Shown here: piece by piece, positions 1 through 10,314 of the stretch
Layout of the letters: the number at the start of each line of letters is the position of its first letter
Numbering within the stretch: position 1 is the stretch's first letter
Assembly: GCA_016932435.1 (NCBI GenBank)
Contig: JAFGCW010000013.1
Location: forward strand, 60,929 to 124,928
Reading direction: 5' to 3'
Source: Dehalococcoidales bacterium
GTDB lineage: Bacteria; Chloroflexota; Dehalococcoidia; Dehalococcoidales; UBA2162
DNA length: 64,000 bases
Notes under the pieces: generated by a model
Database searches by the model: none
Told to the model about the DNA's origin: nothing
The model's input: the letters and a program-made list of their open reading frames with translations, nothing else
Program-made: the position numbers and the translations under genes

Positions 1-447
1 AGAGGACTAAAGAACACCGTTGTTCTTGCATTGAATGACATTTCTCCCGACCTTGGGATATTTGATACGGTATTGATGCTTGGTCATAACTTCGGACTGT
101 TCGGCAGCTTTAAAAACACCAGGCGAATAGTCAAGAAACTGGACGAGATAACATCCGGACAAGCCAGGATAATAGCAACGACGAACGATATGTATCAAAC
201 TGAAAATCCCGACCACTTGAGTTACCATGAATTCAACAGGAATCATGACAGAATGGGTGGTCAACTAAAGGTAAAAGTACGATATCAAAAATACGCCACT
301 CCCTGGTTCGATTACCTGATGGTCTCGAAAGATGAAATGGAAACTATAATGGATGGAACAGCCCGGAGAGTAACCAGGTATATAGATGCTGGTGATTCTC
401 ATTACGCAGCGATTATTGAAAAACAGAAGGGCAGGAAAAAGAGATGA
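1..447 (+). CDS. SAM-dependent methyltransferase-like protein, C-terminal part (partial)
   Basis: The reading frame is open from base 1 and ends in TGA, so the N-terminus and any SAM-binding glycine loop lie outside the window. The visible 148 residues contain an LMLGHNFGLFGS stretch, a segment of the form RIIATTNDMYQT, and a basic end. This pattern fits the second half of a class I methyltransferase, where a late beta-strand follows motif post-I. Its stop overlaps the aroE start by four bases (ATGA), so it is the gene directly upstream in the aromatic amino acid operon and probably co-translated. The substrate cannot be inferred. The methyltransferase assignment is from general sequence character and is moderate. 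Confidence 0.5.
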   Translation, partial: RGLKNTVVLALNDISPDLGIFDTVLMLGHNFGLFGSFKNTRRIVKKLDEITSGQARIIATTNDMYQTENPDHLSYHEFNRNHDRMGGQLKVKVRYQKYATPWFDYLMVSKDEMETIMDGTARRVTRYIDAGDSHYAAIIEKQKGRKKR

Positions 448-1301
448 AAGATATATCAGGAAAGACGAAAGTATGCGCCTTGATTGGCGATCCTATAGAG
501 CACACCATGTCTCCGGCAATGCATAACGCAGCCTTTAGCGAACTTGGACTCGATTACGTATATGTTGCTTTCGGAGTGAAACCCGATGAACTTGCCGGTG
601 CAATCAATGGAATGAAATCTCTGGGAATGCCGGGCTGGAACGTAACGATACCACATAAGGTAAATGTAATTCCCCTGCTGGATAAGCTCGATCCGCTGGC
701 AGAAAAAATAGGCGCCGTCAATACAGTAGTCAATGATAACGGCATACTGACCGGTCATAATACGGACGCTACCGGGTTTCTCCAGGCAATGCTTGAGAAA
801 GGTGTCGAACCAAAAGGTAAGAATATAGCGATAATGGGTGCCGGAGGAGCGGCCAGGGCTGTGTCTTTTATCCTGGCGGATCGCGGCGCACATCCCGTGA
901 TCCTCAACCGGATCGAAGAACTTGACTGGGCTGAAAACCTGGCCGCAATGATCTCCAGAGAATTCGACATCGAAGTACCGGCAAAGGAATTAACGAAAGA
1001 AAATCTCGGTAAAGTCCTGGAGGATGCCGATATCCTTGTCAATGCTACCAGTGTCGGAATGAGTCCGAACGATAATGTTTCGCCTGCACCGGCTGAATTA
1101 TTGAAAGCCGATCTGACAGTGTATGACGTTATTTATAATCCCATTCAGACCAGGCTGTTGAAAGACGCCGAAGCTGCCGGGGCAACGACTATAGGCGGAA
1201 TCGATATGCTGGTATGGCAGGGAATCATGGCATTCGAAAAATGGACCGGACAGAAACCGCCGTTCGACCTGATGAAAAGTCAGGCGATGAAATTCCTTTA
1301 G
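444..1301 (+). CDS. aroE: Shikimate dehydrogenase
   Basis: NADP-dependent reduction of 3-dehydroshikimate to shikimate, step 4 of the shikimate pathway, in the cytosol. The 285 residues match the usual family length. The substrate-binding part shows GDPIEHTMSPAMHNAAF near residues 15-31 (the S-x-x-MHN signature), NVTIPHK with the catalytic lysine near residue 72, and NTDATGF near residue 106. The Rossmann half starts with GAGGAARA near residue 132. YDVIYNPIQT and GGIDMLVWQG close the protein. The start overlaps the stop of the upstream gene, and aroK follows after 13 bases, so this is part of one operon. The identification is secure. Confidence 0.97.
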   Translation: MKDISGKTKVCALIGDPIEHTMSPAMHNAAFSELGLDYVYVAFGVKPDELAGAINGMKSLGMPGWNVTIPHKVNVIPLLDKLDPLAEKIGAVNTVVNDNGILTGHNTDATGFLQAMLEKGVEPKGKNIAIMGAGGAARAVSFILADRGAHPVILNRIEELDWAENLAAMISREFDIEVPAKELTKENLGKVLEDADILVNATSVGMSPNDNVSPAPAELLKADLTVYDVIYNPIQTRLLKDAEAAGATTIGGIDMLVWQGIMAFEKWTGQKPPFDLMKSQAMKFL

Positions 1302-1314
1302 TCTGCGAGGAACT

Positions 1315-1845
1315 ATGAAAACAAATATTGCGTTGATAGGTTATATGGGAACCGGTAAGACCATCGTCGGTCAGGCGCTTGCCGAAAAACTGGATATGAA
1401 CCTGGTCGAGATGGACTGGTTTATCGAGCAGGAAGCTGGTATGAGTATACCGGAAATATTCAGTAAAGAAGGTGAAATCGGCTTCAGGGAGCATGAAATA
1501 GACGCCACGAAAAAGATAGCTGGAGAAACGAAATGCGTTATTGCCTGTGGCGGCGGTATAGTCCTAAATAAGATAAATATAGACAGGCTCAAGGAAAGCT
1601 CGGTAATCGTTTATCTCACGGCTTCACCCGGGACTATCCTGAAACGCGTGTCCGGTGAAGCCGGACAGAGACCGCTGCTGGAGGTTGAAGACCAGTTGAA
1701 AACGATAAAGGAGATGCTGAAATACAGGGGGCCATATTACGAACGGGCTGCCGGCATAACCGTGAATACCTCCCGACTCACTGTTGATGCAGTTACTGCA
1801 ACGATAATCTCCAGACTGAAAGAATATGAAGGCTTCAATATCTAA
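1315..1845 (+). CDS. aroK: Shikimate kinase
   Basis: ATP-dependent phosphorylation of shikimate to shikimate 3-phosphate. The protein has 176 residues, typical of AroK/AroL. A Walker A loop GYMGTGKT lies at residues 9-16. A substrate-binding region containing the DWF aspartate follows near residue 34, then the GGGIV segment with an upstream CVIACGG near residue 78, and the lid region with RPLLE near residue 119. The 3' end overlaps the start of aroA by 20 bases in a different frame, which indicates translational coupling. It lies between aroE and aroA, as in many compact aro operons. Confidence 0.96.
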   Translation: MKTNIALIGYMGTGKTIVGQALAEKLDMNLVEMDWFIEQEAGMSIPEIFSKEGEIGFREHEIDATKKIAGETKCVIACGGGIVLNKINIDRLKESSVIVYLTASPGTILKRVSGEAGQRPLLEVEDQLKTIKEMLKYRGPYYERAAGITVNTSRLTVDAVTATIISRLKEYEGFNI

Positions 1846-3088
1846 GAGTATAATCAAGGGCAGTGTTATCGCCCCGTCATCGAAAAGCTACACTATCCGG
1901 GCATTAGTCTGTGCCGCCCTTTCCGAGGGTAAGAGCGAAATCATAAATCCGCTGGGTTCGGATGATACCGAAGCATGCCAGGATATCCTGAATGCGCTGG
2001 GAGTACGGATAGAACAGGATGATACTTCATGGCTGGTTAACGGTGGTACTCTGCATCAACCGGATAGAGAACTCTACTGCCGTGAGTCGGCCGCCACGCA
2101 ACGATTCATGACAGCAGTGTGTTCGATAGTACCGGGGATGTGCCGCCTGACATCAGCCCCGTCACTGGCACGAAGACCTGTTCAACCGCTTATACAACCG
2201 TTACATCAACTCGGCGTGGATTGTAATTATTATGAAGCCGATTCGACGATAATGGTCAACGGAGGTAACCTGAAAGGAGGACTGGCAGAGCTTCCCGGTG
2301 ATATCAGTTCGCAGTATGTGTCAGCTCTCTTGTTCATCTCACCATATGCAGGCGAAGGCATGACAGTCAAATTGACCACTCCTCTTGAATCGAAACCGTA
2401 CGTATCGATGACCCTGAGCTGTCTTAAAGAATTCGGAATAGAGATTGAAACATTCGATGAAATGAGGGAGTACAGGACTGCCCGGCAAACTTATAAACCG
2501 GCGAAATATACGGTTGAGGGAGACTGGTCATCGGCATCATATCTTCTCGCGGCAGGAGCCATTGCCGGAGATATTATCGTAAAGAACCTTAATCCTGACA
2601 GCCTTCAGGGAGATAAAGTAATGCTGGACATTCTTGAAGACATGGGAGTCTCGGTCGAGATTAGTAATGACGGTATAACAGTTAAGAAATCGGCGTTGAA
2701 AGCTATACAGGCTGATCTTACCGACTGTATCGACCTGCTCCCGACGACGGCTGTTCTGGCCGCAATGGCTGAAGGAACCAGTAAATTCACCGGTATAGCA
2801 CGAGCGAGAATCAAGGAATCCAACCGTGTTTCAGCAGTAAAAGCCGGACTTGAAAAAGCAGGTATCAAGGTAATTGAAGGAAAAGATAAACTGATAATTA
2901 CAGGCGGTGAAACAGTTAGTGCTGTAATAGACTCTAACAACGATCACCGCATTGCAATGGCTTTCAGCCTTCTGGGTCTGAAAGAAGAAAACATTGAAAT
3001 AGAGAATGCCGAATGTGTCTCGAAGACATATCCTGAATTCTGGGATATACTGAAACATATTGGGGGCAAGGTAAAGACAGATGGGTAA
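1826..3088 (+). CDS. aroA: 3-phosphoshikimate 1-carboxyvinyltransferase (EPSP synthase)
   Basis: Transfers enolpyruvyl from PEP to shikimate 3-phosphate. The 420 residues form the two-domain inverted alpha/beta fold of the family. The N-terminus shows the shikimate-phosphate lysine/serine signature [11 protein letters not shown] near residues 13-23. An SQYVSALLF segment lies near residue 160, RIKESNR near residue 328, and [14 protein letters not shown] near residue 373. The classic NSGT of the first motif is replaced by [10 protein letters not shown], which is common outside the proteobacterial class. The start lies inside aroK and the stop overlaps aroC by eight bases. ATG at 1826 was chosen because it leads directly into the conserved SKS motif. 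Confidence 0.96.
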   Translation: MKASISKSIIKGSVIAPSSKSYTIRALVCAALSEGKSEIINPLGSDDTEACQDILNALGVRIEQDDTSWLVNGGTLHQPDRELYCRESAATQRFMTAVCSIVPGMCRLTSAPSLARRPVQPLIQPLHQLGVDCNYYEADSTIMVNGGNLKGGLAELPGDISSQYVSALLFISPYAGEGMTVKLTTPLESKPYVSMTLSCLKEFGIEIETFDEMREYRTARQTYKPAKYTVEGDWSSASYLLAAGAIAGDIIVKNLNPDSLQGDKVMLDILEDMGVSVEISNDGITVKKSALKAIQADLTDCIDLLPTTAVLAAMAEGTSKFTGIARARIKESNRVSAVKAGLEKAGIKVIEGKDKLIITGGETVSAVIDSNNDHRIAMAFSLLGLKEENIEIENAECVSKTYPEFWDILKHIGGKVKTDG

Positions 3089-4169
3089 TAGTATTGGCAG
3101 GTTATTCACCATTACCAGCTTCGGTGAGAGTCACGGCAGATGTGTCGGAGTTATAATCGACGGCTGCCCGGCCGGTCTTGCCGTAACCAAAGATGATATC
3201 CAGAGAGAAGTAGACAGGAGAAAACCGAAAAGCAGTATTTCCACGTCCAGGAATGAATCGGAAACCGTAGAAATCCTTTCCGGAATATACGATGGACACA
3301 CCACCGGGGCGCCGATATGCCTCCTTGTTTGGAATACCGATGCCGATTCATCGGTGTACGAGAAAATCAAGGCACTACCAAGGCCCGGTCACGCTGATTA
3401 CACCAACTTTATAAAATACGGCGGATTTAACGACCACAGGGGAGGCGGAAGTTCTTCGGGTAGGATTACCGCCGGTTACGTAATGGCCGGTGCAATAGCG
3501 ATAAAGCTTCTGGATTCCATCGGCATCGAGATATTGGCTCATACTATAGAGATCGGCGGAATAAAAGCGGTCGAAAAAGAATATAGAGAGATAAAGAAAA
3601 TCGTTGATAACAATGTTGTACGGTGCGCCGATACGGAAGCCGCCGAACAGATGATGAAGATAATCGAGAAAGCACAGTCGGAAGGCGACAGTGTCGGAGG
3701 AATCATTGAAGGTATCGCGTTAAATGTTCCTGCCGGACTGGGAGAGCCGGTTTTCGATACTCTGGAAGGAGATCTTGCAAAAGCAATGTTCTCGATTCCG
3801 GCAGTCAAGGGAATTGAATTCGGAGTGGGTTTTTCATCAGCAAGAAAGAAAGGTTCTGAAAACAATGATCCTTTCAGAATTGAAAAAGGAAAAGTCATTA
3901 CGACAACCAACAATGCCGGTGGCATACTTGGCGGCATAAGTAATGGTATGCCGGTTGTTCTGAGAGTAGCTATAAAACCTACCCCGTCGATCTCTAAGAA
4001 ACAGAATACCGTAGACCTGGAGACAATGACGGACTCAACTGTAGAAATATCCGGCAGACATGACGCCTGCATTGTTCCCCGCGCCGTACCGGTCGTCGAA
4101 GCTATGATGGCCGTAACGCTATGTGATTTTGCCAGAAGGGCAGGAATTATCCCGGAGGTAATCGGATGA
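3081..4169 (+). CDS. aroC: Chorismate synthase
   Basis: Converts EPSP to chorismate using reduced FMN. The protein has 362 residues. Signatures include [19 protein letters not shown] near residues 12-30 and the long GHADY...[17 protein letters not shown] block near residues 98-128, which holds the FMN and substrate contacts. The C-terminal [17 protein letters not shown] segment is near residue 324. The stop is TGA, overlapping the pheA ATG, so TGA acts as a normal stop in this genome. No flavin reductase is fused; the partner supplying reduced FMN is unknown. Confidence 0.97.
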   Translation: MGNSIGRLFTITSFGESHGRCVGVIIDGCPAGLAVTKDDIQREVDRRKPKSSISTSRNESETVEILSGIYDGHTTGAPICLLVWNTDADSSVYEKIKALPRPGHADYTNFIKYGGFNDHRGGGSSSGRITAGYVMAGAIAIKLLDSIGIEILAHTIEIGGIKAVEKEYREIKKIVDNNVVRCADTEAAEQMMKIIEKAQSEGDSVGGIIEGIALNVPAGLGEPVFDTLEGDLAKAMFSIPAVKGIEFGVGFSSARKKGSENNDPFRIEKGKVITTTNNAGGILGGISNGMPVVLRVAIKPTPSISKKQNTVDLETMTDSTVEISGRHDACIVPRAVPVVEAMMAVTLCDFARRAGIIPEVIG

Positions 4170-5233
4170 ATCTTGAAGAACTAAGGGGAAAAATCGATGA
4201 TGCCGATAAGCAGATTGTCAGGTTAATAGCAGAGAGAATACGGGTAGCTGAAGAAATCGGCGAACTAAAAAAAGAACAGGGGAAACAGATAGAGGACTCT
4301 ACCCGTGAACAGGTAGTACTTCAACATATCACCGATATTGCCGGCAAAGAAGGTTTGAATCCCGAAGATATTTCCAGGATATACCGTCAGATAATGTCGA
4401 TGGCAAAAAGCATCGAAGGAACGGTAATCGCATTCCAGGGCGAAGCCGGTGCATACAGTGAAGAAGCCGCTTATAATTACTTCAGCTCTTCGGTTCTGGT
4501 AAAGCCGTGTGAAAATCTGGATGGCGTCTTTAAGTCAGTAGAGAGTGATGAAGCACAAAACGGTATCATACCGATAGAAAATTCTCTGGAAGGCAATGTC
4601 GGACAGTCGTATGACCTGCTCCTGGATTCAAGCTTGAACGTGTGTGGAGAAACGGAACTGCGAGTGGTACACTGCCTGATAGCCCATCCCGGAATTAGTC
4701 TGGATTCCGTAAAAAAAGTCTATTCCCATCCGCAGGCTCTCGGTCAATGTCGGACATATTTGAAACATCTTAATTGTGAACAAATACCCGCTTACGACAC
4801 CGCCGGTAGTGTAAAAATGATTAAAGAAAAGGGAATAAAAGATGGAGCTGCCATCGCCAGTGCCAGGGCGGCTGAAATCTATGGTATGCAGATTCTCGCA
4901 ACAGAGATTGAAGACAACCTTGATAATTTCACCCGATTTTTCATACTATCCAAACAGGTATCTCCCCCATCAGGAAAAGATAAAACATCAATTGTTTTTT
5001 CGGTTAAACATAAGCCGGGAGCATTATTCGAGTTCCTTAAGATACTTACGATGGGAAATCTGAATATGACTAAGATCGAATCCAGGCCAACCAGAAAGAA
5101 ACCATGGGACTATAACATGTACCTGGACTTCGAAGGTCATCGTGACGACGAGGACGTAAGACAAACCCTGGAATCCCTGGAAAACAATGCTTTGTATCTG
5201 AAAATACTTGGCTCGTATCCCAGGATGAGTTAA
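4166..5233 (+). CDS. pheA: Bifunctional chorismate mutase / prephenate dehydratase
   Basis: Makes prephenate from chorismate, then phenylpyruvate for phenylalanine. The 355 residues hold three parts. Residues 1-85 are an AroQ-type chorismate mutase helix bundle with [19 protein letters not shown]. The prephenate dehydratase domain, about 90-270, starts [12 protein letters not shown] and has [15 protein letters not shown] and the TRFFIL motif that holds the catalytic threonine. A C-terminal ACT domain (about 275-350) has [11 protein letters not shown] and the ESRP motif, which in the family binds phenylalanine for feedback inhibition. It is the last gene of the operon and converges on a two-component system. 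A poly-T stretch follows, but no strong hairpin is visible. Confidence 0.96.
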   Translation: MNLEELRGKIDDADKQIVRLIAERIRVAEEIGELKKEQGKQIEDSTREQVVLQHITDIAGKEGLNPEDISRIYRQIMSMAKSIEGTVIAFQGEAGAYSEEAAYNYFSSSVLVKPCENLDGVFKSVESDEAQNGIIPIENSLEGNVGQSYDLLLDSSLNVCGETELRVVHCLIAHPGISLDSVKKVYSHPQALGQCRTYLKHLNCEQIPAYDTAGSVKMIKEKGIKDGAAIASARAAEIYGMQILATEIEDNLDNFTRFFILSKQVSPPSGKDKTSIVFSVKHKPGALFEFLKILTMGNLNMTKIESRPTRKKPWDYNMYLDFEGHRDDEDVRQTLESLENNALYLKILGSYPRMS

Positions 5234-5251
5234 CCTCTCGTTTTTTTGCTG

Positions 5252-6055
5252 CTAATTTTTTCCGAGTGTAAGATAAACAGCTTTCCTGATCCTGTTATTC
5301 ACTCTGGGAACTGCTTGTGCTCTCTCGAGAAGTTTGGGACTTATTTCAGACTCAGGCAGCTCGTTACTGGCTCGCTGAACCTCTGGAATACTTTTCAGTA
5401 TCTCCAGTATATCAGGAAGTGTCGATGTCTGGTCCAGGGCTATAGTCATTATTGTTCCTTCTTCCCAGGAACCAATGACCTGAAGCACCTTTGAATTCAA
5501 CGAAGATTCGACTCTTCCAGAAAGTCTCATTGACTGGTTAGCCTCCACCGGTGGCGGTATTATTATTTGCAGTTCTTCTATTACATCAGGATTCTTTTCC
5601 TCAATATGAACACGCTCTGCCTCTGGTAAAAACCGATCTTTTTGATTCATACTGTTGCTGGTCACTACTTGCCCGTTGTTGACCTGCCTTATCGCGTTTG
5701 CCAGTTCCTTTGACTTTATATCCTTTAATAGATATCCGCTCGCGCCTGCCTCCATAGCTTGGTTAAAATACTGGTCAAACAAAGTTAACATTATAATATT
5801 ACAGGCAGGAAATTGCCGCTTGACCTGACGCGTAAGTTCGATTCCGTCGACACCAGGCATTTTTATGTCCATCAGAATTACATCAGGCTTGAGTTTCACA
5901 ATCTGCCTGAATGTTTCCTCACTATCGGCTCCCTGGCCAATTACTTCAAGATCATCTTCCTGTTCAAGCATGTGCTGAAGTCCGTCACGTACCACCTGGT
6001 GGTCATCAACCAGTAGAACCCGAATACTCTCTTTCGCTTTTGATTCTATCACCAT
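5252..6055 (-). CDS. Response regulator with non-HTH C-terminal region
   Basis: A receiver domain at residues 11-130 has the acidic pair VDD at 16-18, phospho-acceptor Asp63 in LMDIKMP, and the conserved lysine in LLKDI. The remaining ~135 residues contain no LuxR/NarL helix-turn-helix. They form a region with a low-complexity PPPVEANQ linker and an alpha/beta-looking segment (RLSGRVESSLNSKVLQVI, then a PDILEILKSIPEVQRA stretch). This region may be a small ligand- or protein-binding output domain of unknown family. It is the third gene of an apparent kinase-regulator-regulator operon and lies 103 bases after the NarL-type regulator. DNA binding is not supported by the sequence. Confidence 0.8.
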   Translation of the reverse strand: MVIESKAKESIRVLLVDDHQVVRDGLQHMLEQEDDLEVIGQGADSEETFRQIVKLKPDVILMDIKMPGVDGIELTRQVKRQFPACNIIMLTLFDQYFNQAMEAGASGYLLKDIKSKELANAIRQVNNGQVVTSNSMNQKDRFLPEAERVHIEEKNPDVIEELQIIIPPPVEANQSMRLSGRVESSLNSKVLQVIGSWEEGTIMTIALDQTSTLPDILEILKSIPEVQRASNELPESEISPKLLERAQAVPRVNNRIRKAVYLTLGKN

Positions 6056-6158
6056 TTCCTAAATTCCTTTCACAACGATCCTGATAATTTACCGGCATAC
6101 ATATTATATACGCATACCTGGCAAATAGACACACCCGAGGATCGTCTCAGCATACACA

Positions 6159-6791
6159 CTAATTGATCAGCTTTCTCTTATAAGCTTCCGATACTGCTTC
6201 TGATCGATTCCGCACACCCAGTTTTTCAAATATAAGACTGATACTCCTTTTAACGGAAGCCTGACTTAGGAACATCTGGTCTGATATTTCGGCTGTAGTA
6301 ACTCCATCAGCTATCAGGTGGAGTATGGTTGACTCACGGTCAGAAAGAGAGAACTTACGTTTACCATCTGTTGCGGATGTCAGTTCGTTCAGGTGGTCGC
6401 GAGTGAGAGATAATGCCAGCGGTGAACGCCCATCTCGAACCGATCGAATTGCCCGTACGAGTTCCTCACGCTTGATATCTTTGAGAAGGTATCCCACCGC
6501 GCCGGCTTCGATAGCCTGGGTCAGGTATTCATCATATAACGTAAGCATGATTACGTTAATATCCGGATGTTTCTGCCTGAGCCTGCGAGTAAGTTCTATG
6601 CCATCTACCCCACCCATCTTGATGTCCATCAGTACGATTTCAGGCGAAAGTGATTCAACCTGTGGTAATGTTTCACTGGCATCAGATGCTTCTCCTACGA
6701 CATTCAAATCGTTTTCTAGTTCCAGCATCCGCCTGAGTCCTTCTCGTACTACCTGCTGATCATCGACCAATAGAATTTTAATTTCCTCCAT
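6159..6791 (-). CDS. NarL/FixJ-family response regulator
   Basis: This is a 210-residue transcriptional regulator. The receiver domain (1-125) has LLVDD at 7-11, phospho-acceptor Asp56 and the LLKDI lysine. A LuxR-type helix-turn-helix at about 145-205 reads LSDRESTILHLIADGVTT, then SQASVKRSISLIFEKLGVRNRSEA, in which the recognition helix has SVKRS instead of the usual TVKNH. It overlaps the 3' end of the upstream sensor kinase gene by 14 bases, so it is the kinase's cognate regulator. Targets are unknown. Confidence 0.9.
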   Translation of the reverse strand: MEEIKILLVDDQQVVREGLRRMLELENDLNVVGEASDASETLPQVESLSPEIVLMDIKMGGVDGIELTRRLRQKHPDINVIMLTLYDEYLTQAIEAGAVGYLLKDIKREELVRAIRSVRDGRSPLALSLTRDHLNELTSATDGKRKFSLSDRESTILHLIADGVTTAEISDQMFLSQASVKRSISLIFEKLGVRNRSEAVSEAYKRKLIN

Positions 6792-8865
6792 CTGAATCCT
6801 CCTTGATTCGAGAGTTTACCGGAAAGTTAAACGAAACTGTTGTTCCGGTTCCTTCACCTGTCTTAATATTCATATTTCCGCCAAGCATTTCTGCCCTTTG
6901 TTTCATGCCCAATAGACCGAGATGCCCGACGGATATGGCGTTGCCAAGTGTTTGTGTAAGATTAAATCCCTGACCGTTATCGCTTATTTCAAGGTTCATC
7001 TCATCGGAACTAAAATCGAGATTTAAAGCTACTTTCGTTGCTCTCGCATGTTTCCTGATATTTATCAACGATTCCTGGACAACCCGGTACACAGCTATCT
7101 CTATACTGGAAGGTAGTCTGCATGGTGTTCCGGCCTGATTATAGTTACCTTCTATTCCGTCCGATGCCAGATCATCAAGACTCTGCTTGATAGCATTTGT
7201 AAGACCTAATTCATCCAGGGCAGGTGGGCGGAGACCTACTACCACCCTGCGTAGTTCCTTTAGACTTTTGGTAACGGTACCTTCCATATCACTAAGTTCA
7301 CTGCCAACTTGTTCTACTTCTTTACCCGGTAATGCATGTCTGAATGACTGAATTCCATAGGATACTGCAACCAGCCACTGAGCAACGCTATCGTGAAGCT
7401 CAATCGATATCCGGTTTCTTTCTTCTTCCTGCGCTAATACTACTTGCCCAAGAAGTTGTTCTACCTGTAGTTGCTGGATCTTCAAATTATCAAGCATTCT
7501 GGCATTCTCGATAGCGACAGCCGCTTCATTGGACATTGTTTTCAGGATATCCGCTTCTTCATCGGAATATGAAGCTCCTGATTGCTTTTCACCAAGTGCA
7601 AGAACCCCTATCAGCTTTCCGTGACTTTTTACAGGACAGAGAAGCTCAACTCCAAGAGCATCAAGGGTGGTCTTTTCTACTTCCCACATCCCTTTAAATT
7701 GCGGCATTATGTCTATTAAGTTTCGTCTTAGTACATCTCCTCTATCACTCAACCAGGTAATAATAGGATTATCATTTAAAAACCTTAATTTAGAAAACGG
7801 CCCTTCATCACTGGATTGATCGACAAAGCGTACGCTAAAGTCGCCGGTCCCTACTTCGGGAAACAGTAATGCGGCTCGTTTTACATGCATTGATTCGATT
7901 ATTGGGTACAGTATGGTTTGCTGGAGTTCATTAAGATCAAGCACGTTATTAACCTTGTTTGAGAAATCCAGCAGCACCTGCCTGTAGTCATAAGTATCAT
8001 GATAAAAAATCTTATCGATCCATCGCTGGAAGGTATCTCTTAACGGGCTGAAGAGTAACGCTATTATCAAGGTAGTCGCTACAACCAGGGCAAGGCTTGC
8101 AGATCCCAGTTTATCCTGAATGAAAAGTTGGATAGCATAAAGAGAGAGAAGGTAAATTATACTGAGAAGAATCGTCAGACCGGAATAAGCGAGGCCTTTA
8201 TGCAATACCACCTTAATATCAAGTACCTGTAATTTTATAATTGCATAGGTGATAAGCAGGGCATTCAGTACGCCACCTGTATAATCCAGGGGATATTCGT
8301 TCAAAGACGGATGTACCTTGACCAACCAGAATATCGAAAAAGCGACTAATCCTGTCATAAGGTACATTGTCCGTTTTCTGCTCATCGCATCGATCGGAGA
8401 GCGATAATAATTGAAAAGGGTATATCCGGCTGCCAATAAATAACCGAAGGTAATAATATTTAGAATAAGGCTTATATATGGAAGATAAACTAAGGATAAT
8501 TGCCCGTCTATGAAATCAGCATCTCGAAGCAGGACACCGGACATACCAAGTGCAATGATCACAATCGCTAACGTATAGCCGAAATATGTCCAGAAATTGA
8601 CGGGCTTTTTTACGTAACTTCTAATAAACTGGTAGAAGAAAATAACCATCGGGCTGCCGGTCATAACAATCATTTTCGCCCAGAAATATGTCTGTTGGTG
8701 GTTGATATCAAGATGGGTGATAGCCGAACTAACACTCCATAACGCAGCGACAAAAAGATACAGAGCAAAAAGTAACCTTACTCGCGTAAAACGAAGTAAA
8801 GTAACTATCGTGAGAGTTCCGTAAATTACCCCGCAAACAAGCGGTACCATGCTTAAACTATCCAC
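6778..8865 (-). CDS. Membrane sensor histidine kinase (7TM / GAF / HisKA_3)
   Basis: A 695-residue sensor kinase. The N-terminal ~280 residues contain seven or more hydrophobic segments resembling the histidine-kinase N-terminal 7TM sensor. A GAF-like domain spans about 300-460 (ending AAVAIENARML). The HisKA_3 dimerisation helix has phospho-acceptor His491 in ELHDSVAQ. A HATPase_c domain has NIRKHA (N box) and DNGQGF plus a GLLGM segment (G boxes). The start is GTG at 8865; an in-frame ATG lies five codons downstream. It overlaps its regulator gene, so the pair forms a NarX/NarL-like system. The signal sensed is unknown. Confidence 0.9.
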   Translation of the reverse strand: MDSLSMVPLVCGVIYGTLTIVTLLRFTRVRLLFALYLFVAALWSVSSAITHLDINHQQTYFWAKMIVMTGSPMVIFFYQFIRSYVKKPVNFWTYFGYTLAIVIIALGMSGVLLRDADFIDGQLSLVYLPYISLILNIITFGYLLAAGYTLFNYYRSPIDAMSRKRTMYLMTGLVAFSIFWLVKVHPSLNEYPLDYTGGVLNALLITYAIIKLQVLDIKVVLHKGLAYSGLTILLSIIYLLSLYAIQLFIQDKLGSASLALVVATTLIIALLFSPLRDTFQRWIDKIFYHDTYDYRQVLLDFSNKVNNVLDLNELQQTILYPIIESMHVKRAALLFPEVGTGDFSVRFVDQSSDEGPFSKLRFLNDNPIITWLSDRGDVLRRNLIDIMPQFKGMWEVEKTTLDALGVELLCPVKSHGKLIGVLALGEKQSGASYSDEEADILKTMSNEAAVAIENARMLDNLKIQQLQVEQLLGQVVLAQEEERNRISIELHDSVAQWLVAVSYGIQSFRHALPGKEVEQVGSELSDMEGTVTKSLKELRRVVVGLRPPALDELGLTNAIKQSLDDLASDGIEGNYNQAGTPCRLPSSIEIAVYRVVQESLINIRKHARATKVALNLDFSSDEMNLEISDNGQGFNLTQTLGNAISVGHLGLLGMKQRAEMLGGNMNIKTGEGTGTTVSFNFPVNSRIKEDSDGGN

Positions 8866-9821
8866 TTATCCTGTACCCTGTGTTCCCTTCTTCATCATTT
8901 GGTTCTATAACTAATCTAACAGATAGCCATAAAGACAAGTGTAAAGATACTAAACGTTTCGTAAAGGTTTTATAAATGTTTCATAAAGAATCATTTGTAT
9001 GGTACGTTCGGATAGTTTTATTGAGATAATACGCGTTTTCAGTTAATATCCATGAATCATATGAGGGAAGTTGGGAAAGGAGTGTTCATGTACTACATAC
9101 AAATCAACTCCAAATCAATTCCCGATTAATCCTGTTTCCCTTGTTGAACAACTCCTTGTTACTAATTAATGTATCAATCTCTCTCATGTATATGCACCGG
9201 ATTATAAAGAAACACAAAATAAAGCAACAGTTACAAACGTATAGTGATACGAGCTAAAAAGCTCGAAAATAAATCAAACGAAGCCCGAATTGATACGGCA
9301 TATCCGGGATAAAAGCTACTCTGAACAGAAAACGTGTCATTACGAAACTACCTTGCCATTCCCCTGGAGAGGGGAATCCATAAAAGTTATGAACGGATAA
9401 ATCGATCATGGTATGGATTCCCGCCTTCGCGGGAATGATAAGGTGGTATGGAAACCCGCCGGAGTTTATCCCTCTTTATTTTCTCCCGTATCAAGTACGG
9501 GACAGGCTCTTTAAAAAAGGGAGATAGCTAACAGATTTGAGATTTGTAATCATTGAGAAGGATTTTTAGCCCCTAATCCAGGAGATTACCACGTTATCTA
9601 CGTCCCGCAGGTAAACCATTCCGGCGGAAGCCGGAATCCAGAAATCTACTGGATACCGTTTTTCAACGGTATGGTGAGAATGGTTCTATTCGTAATGTCA
9701 TTGTAAATCTGGATAAAATCGGGGTGAAGTAATCTTCATGATCGATTATGATTCATTCGACGTATTACATCCGACCGGAGAGTGGACTTCACCCGTTTTC
9801 CCGGACTACGTCCAATAATAA
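8866..9821. repeat. Intergenic region with REP-like hairpins and a dispersed repeat
   Basis: No convincing gene lies in this ~950 bp. It holds several short imperfect palindromes built on a common theme. These are ATTCCCCT/AGGGGAAT arms at 9358-9377, ATTCCCGC/GCGGGAAT at 9417-9436, CCCGTA/TACGGG near 9484-9501, and ATTCCGGC/GCCGGAAT at 9618-9637. The stretch at about 9512-9580 (reading aaaagggagatagctaac, later ggatttttagcccc) has a diverged copy at about 55815-55885. Such hairpins resemble REP or small non-autonomous repeats. The 5' part is AT-rich and presumably holds the kinase promoter on the minus strand. Confidence 0.55.
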
Positions 9822-9851
9822 AAGAGTCCGCTTCACATGAAGCGGACTCTT
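9822..9851 (-). terminator. Hairpin terminator of the prepilin gene
   Basis: Perfect 14-bp inverted repeat at 9822-9835 and 9838-9851 (arm AAGAGTCCGCTTCA) with a two-base centre, just after the prepilin stop codon. On the minus strand it is followed by TTTTATTATT, as expected of an intrinsic terminator. Confidence 0.8.
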
Positions 9852-9897
9852 CCACCCTAACATCCCGAACCAGGATTAAATTGATACCTACAATTTC

Positions 9898-10314
9898 TTA
9901 CTCGTACTTAGCGCCCTGGAAAAGCGTGCCAAGTTCATTGGTCCAGTACAGGTATGAGGAGTTCTCGGTAGCCAAGTAGTTGACGACCTGACCTGTGGCA
10001 TTGATGGTATGGCCATACAGTACATACGTAGGAGTACTACTTGGACAAGGGAATGCACTCATAACATTTGTAGCGCCAGCCTGTTCAACATATTGCCCCG
10101 TTGGTAGTTCGCTTAAGTCATTATCGATCATCATGGCGTGAAGCGCTGCTTGGAGTGTGGCAAATTCAGTGTCCGCGGCTTCCTCTTCACCTTTCCCCAG
10201 GAACCGGCCTACGTTGGGTATAACGACAGCCGCCAGTACGCCCAGGATCGCCACGACAATCAATAACTCGATGAGTGTAAAACCCTTTTCGCCTCTCTTC
10301 ATTGGTATCTTCAT
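9898..10314 (-). CDS. Type IV prepilin-like protein
   Basis: A 138-residue class III-signal protein. The short basic leader ends at Gly11. The processed N-terminus would be FTLIELLIVVAILGVLAAVVIP, with the conserved glutamate at mature position 5 and a hydrophobic assembly helix. The C-terminal domain is small and has no paired cysteines typical of a D-region loop. A strong GGAGG site precedes ATG 10314. The prepilin peptidase needed to process it lies 2.4 kb away on the same strand, and no pilus ATPase or platform gene is in the window. It could be a pilin or a pseudopilin of a secretion system. Confidence 0.9.
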   Translation of the reverse strand: MKIPMKRGEKGFTLIELLIVVAILGVLAAVVIPNVGRFLGKGEEEAADTEFATLQAALHAMMIDNDLSELPTGQYVEQAGATNVMSAFPCPSSTPTYVLYGHTINATGQVVNYLATENSSYLYWTNELGTLFQGAKYE

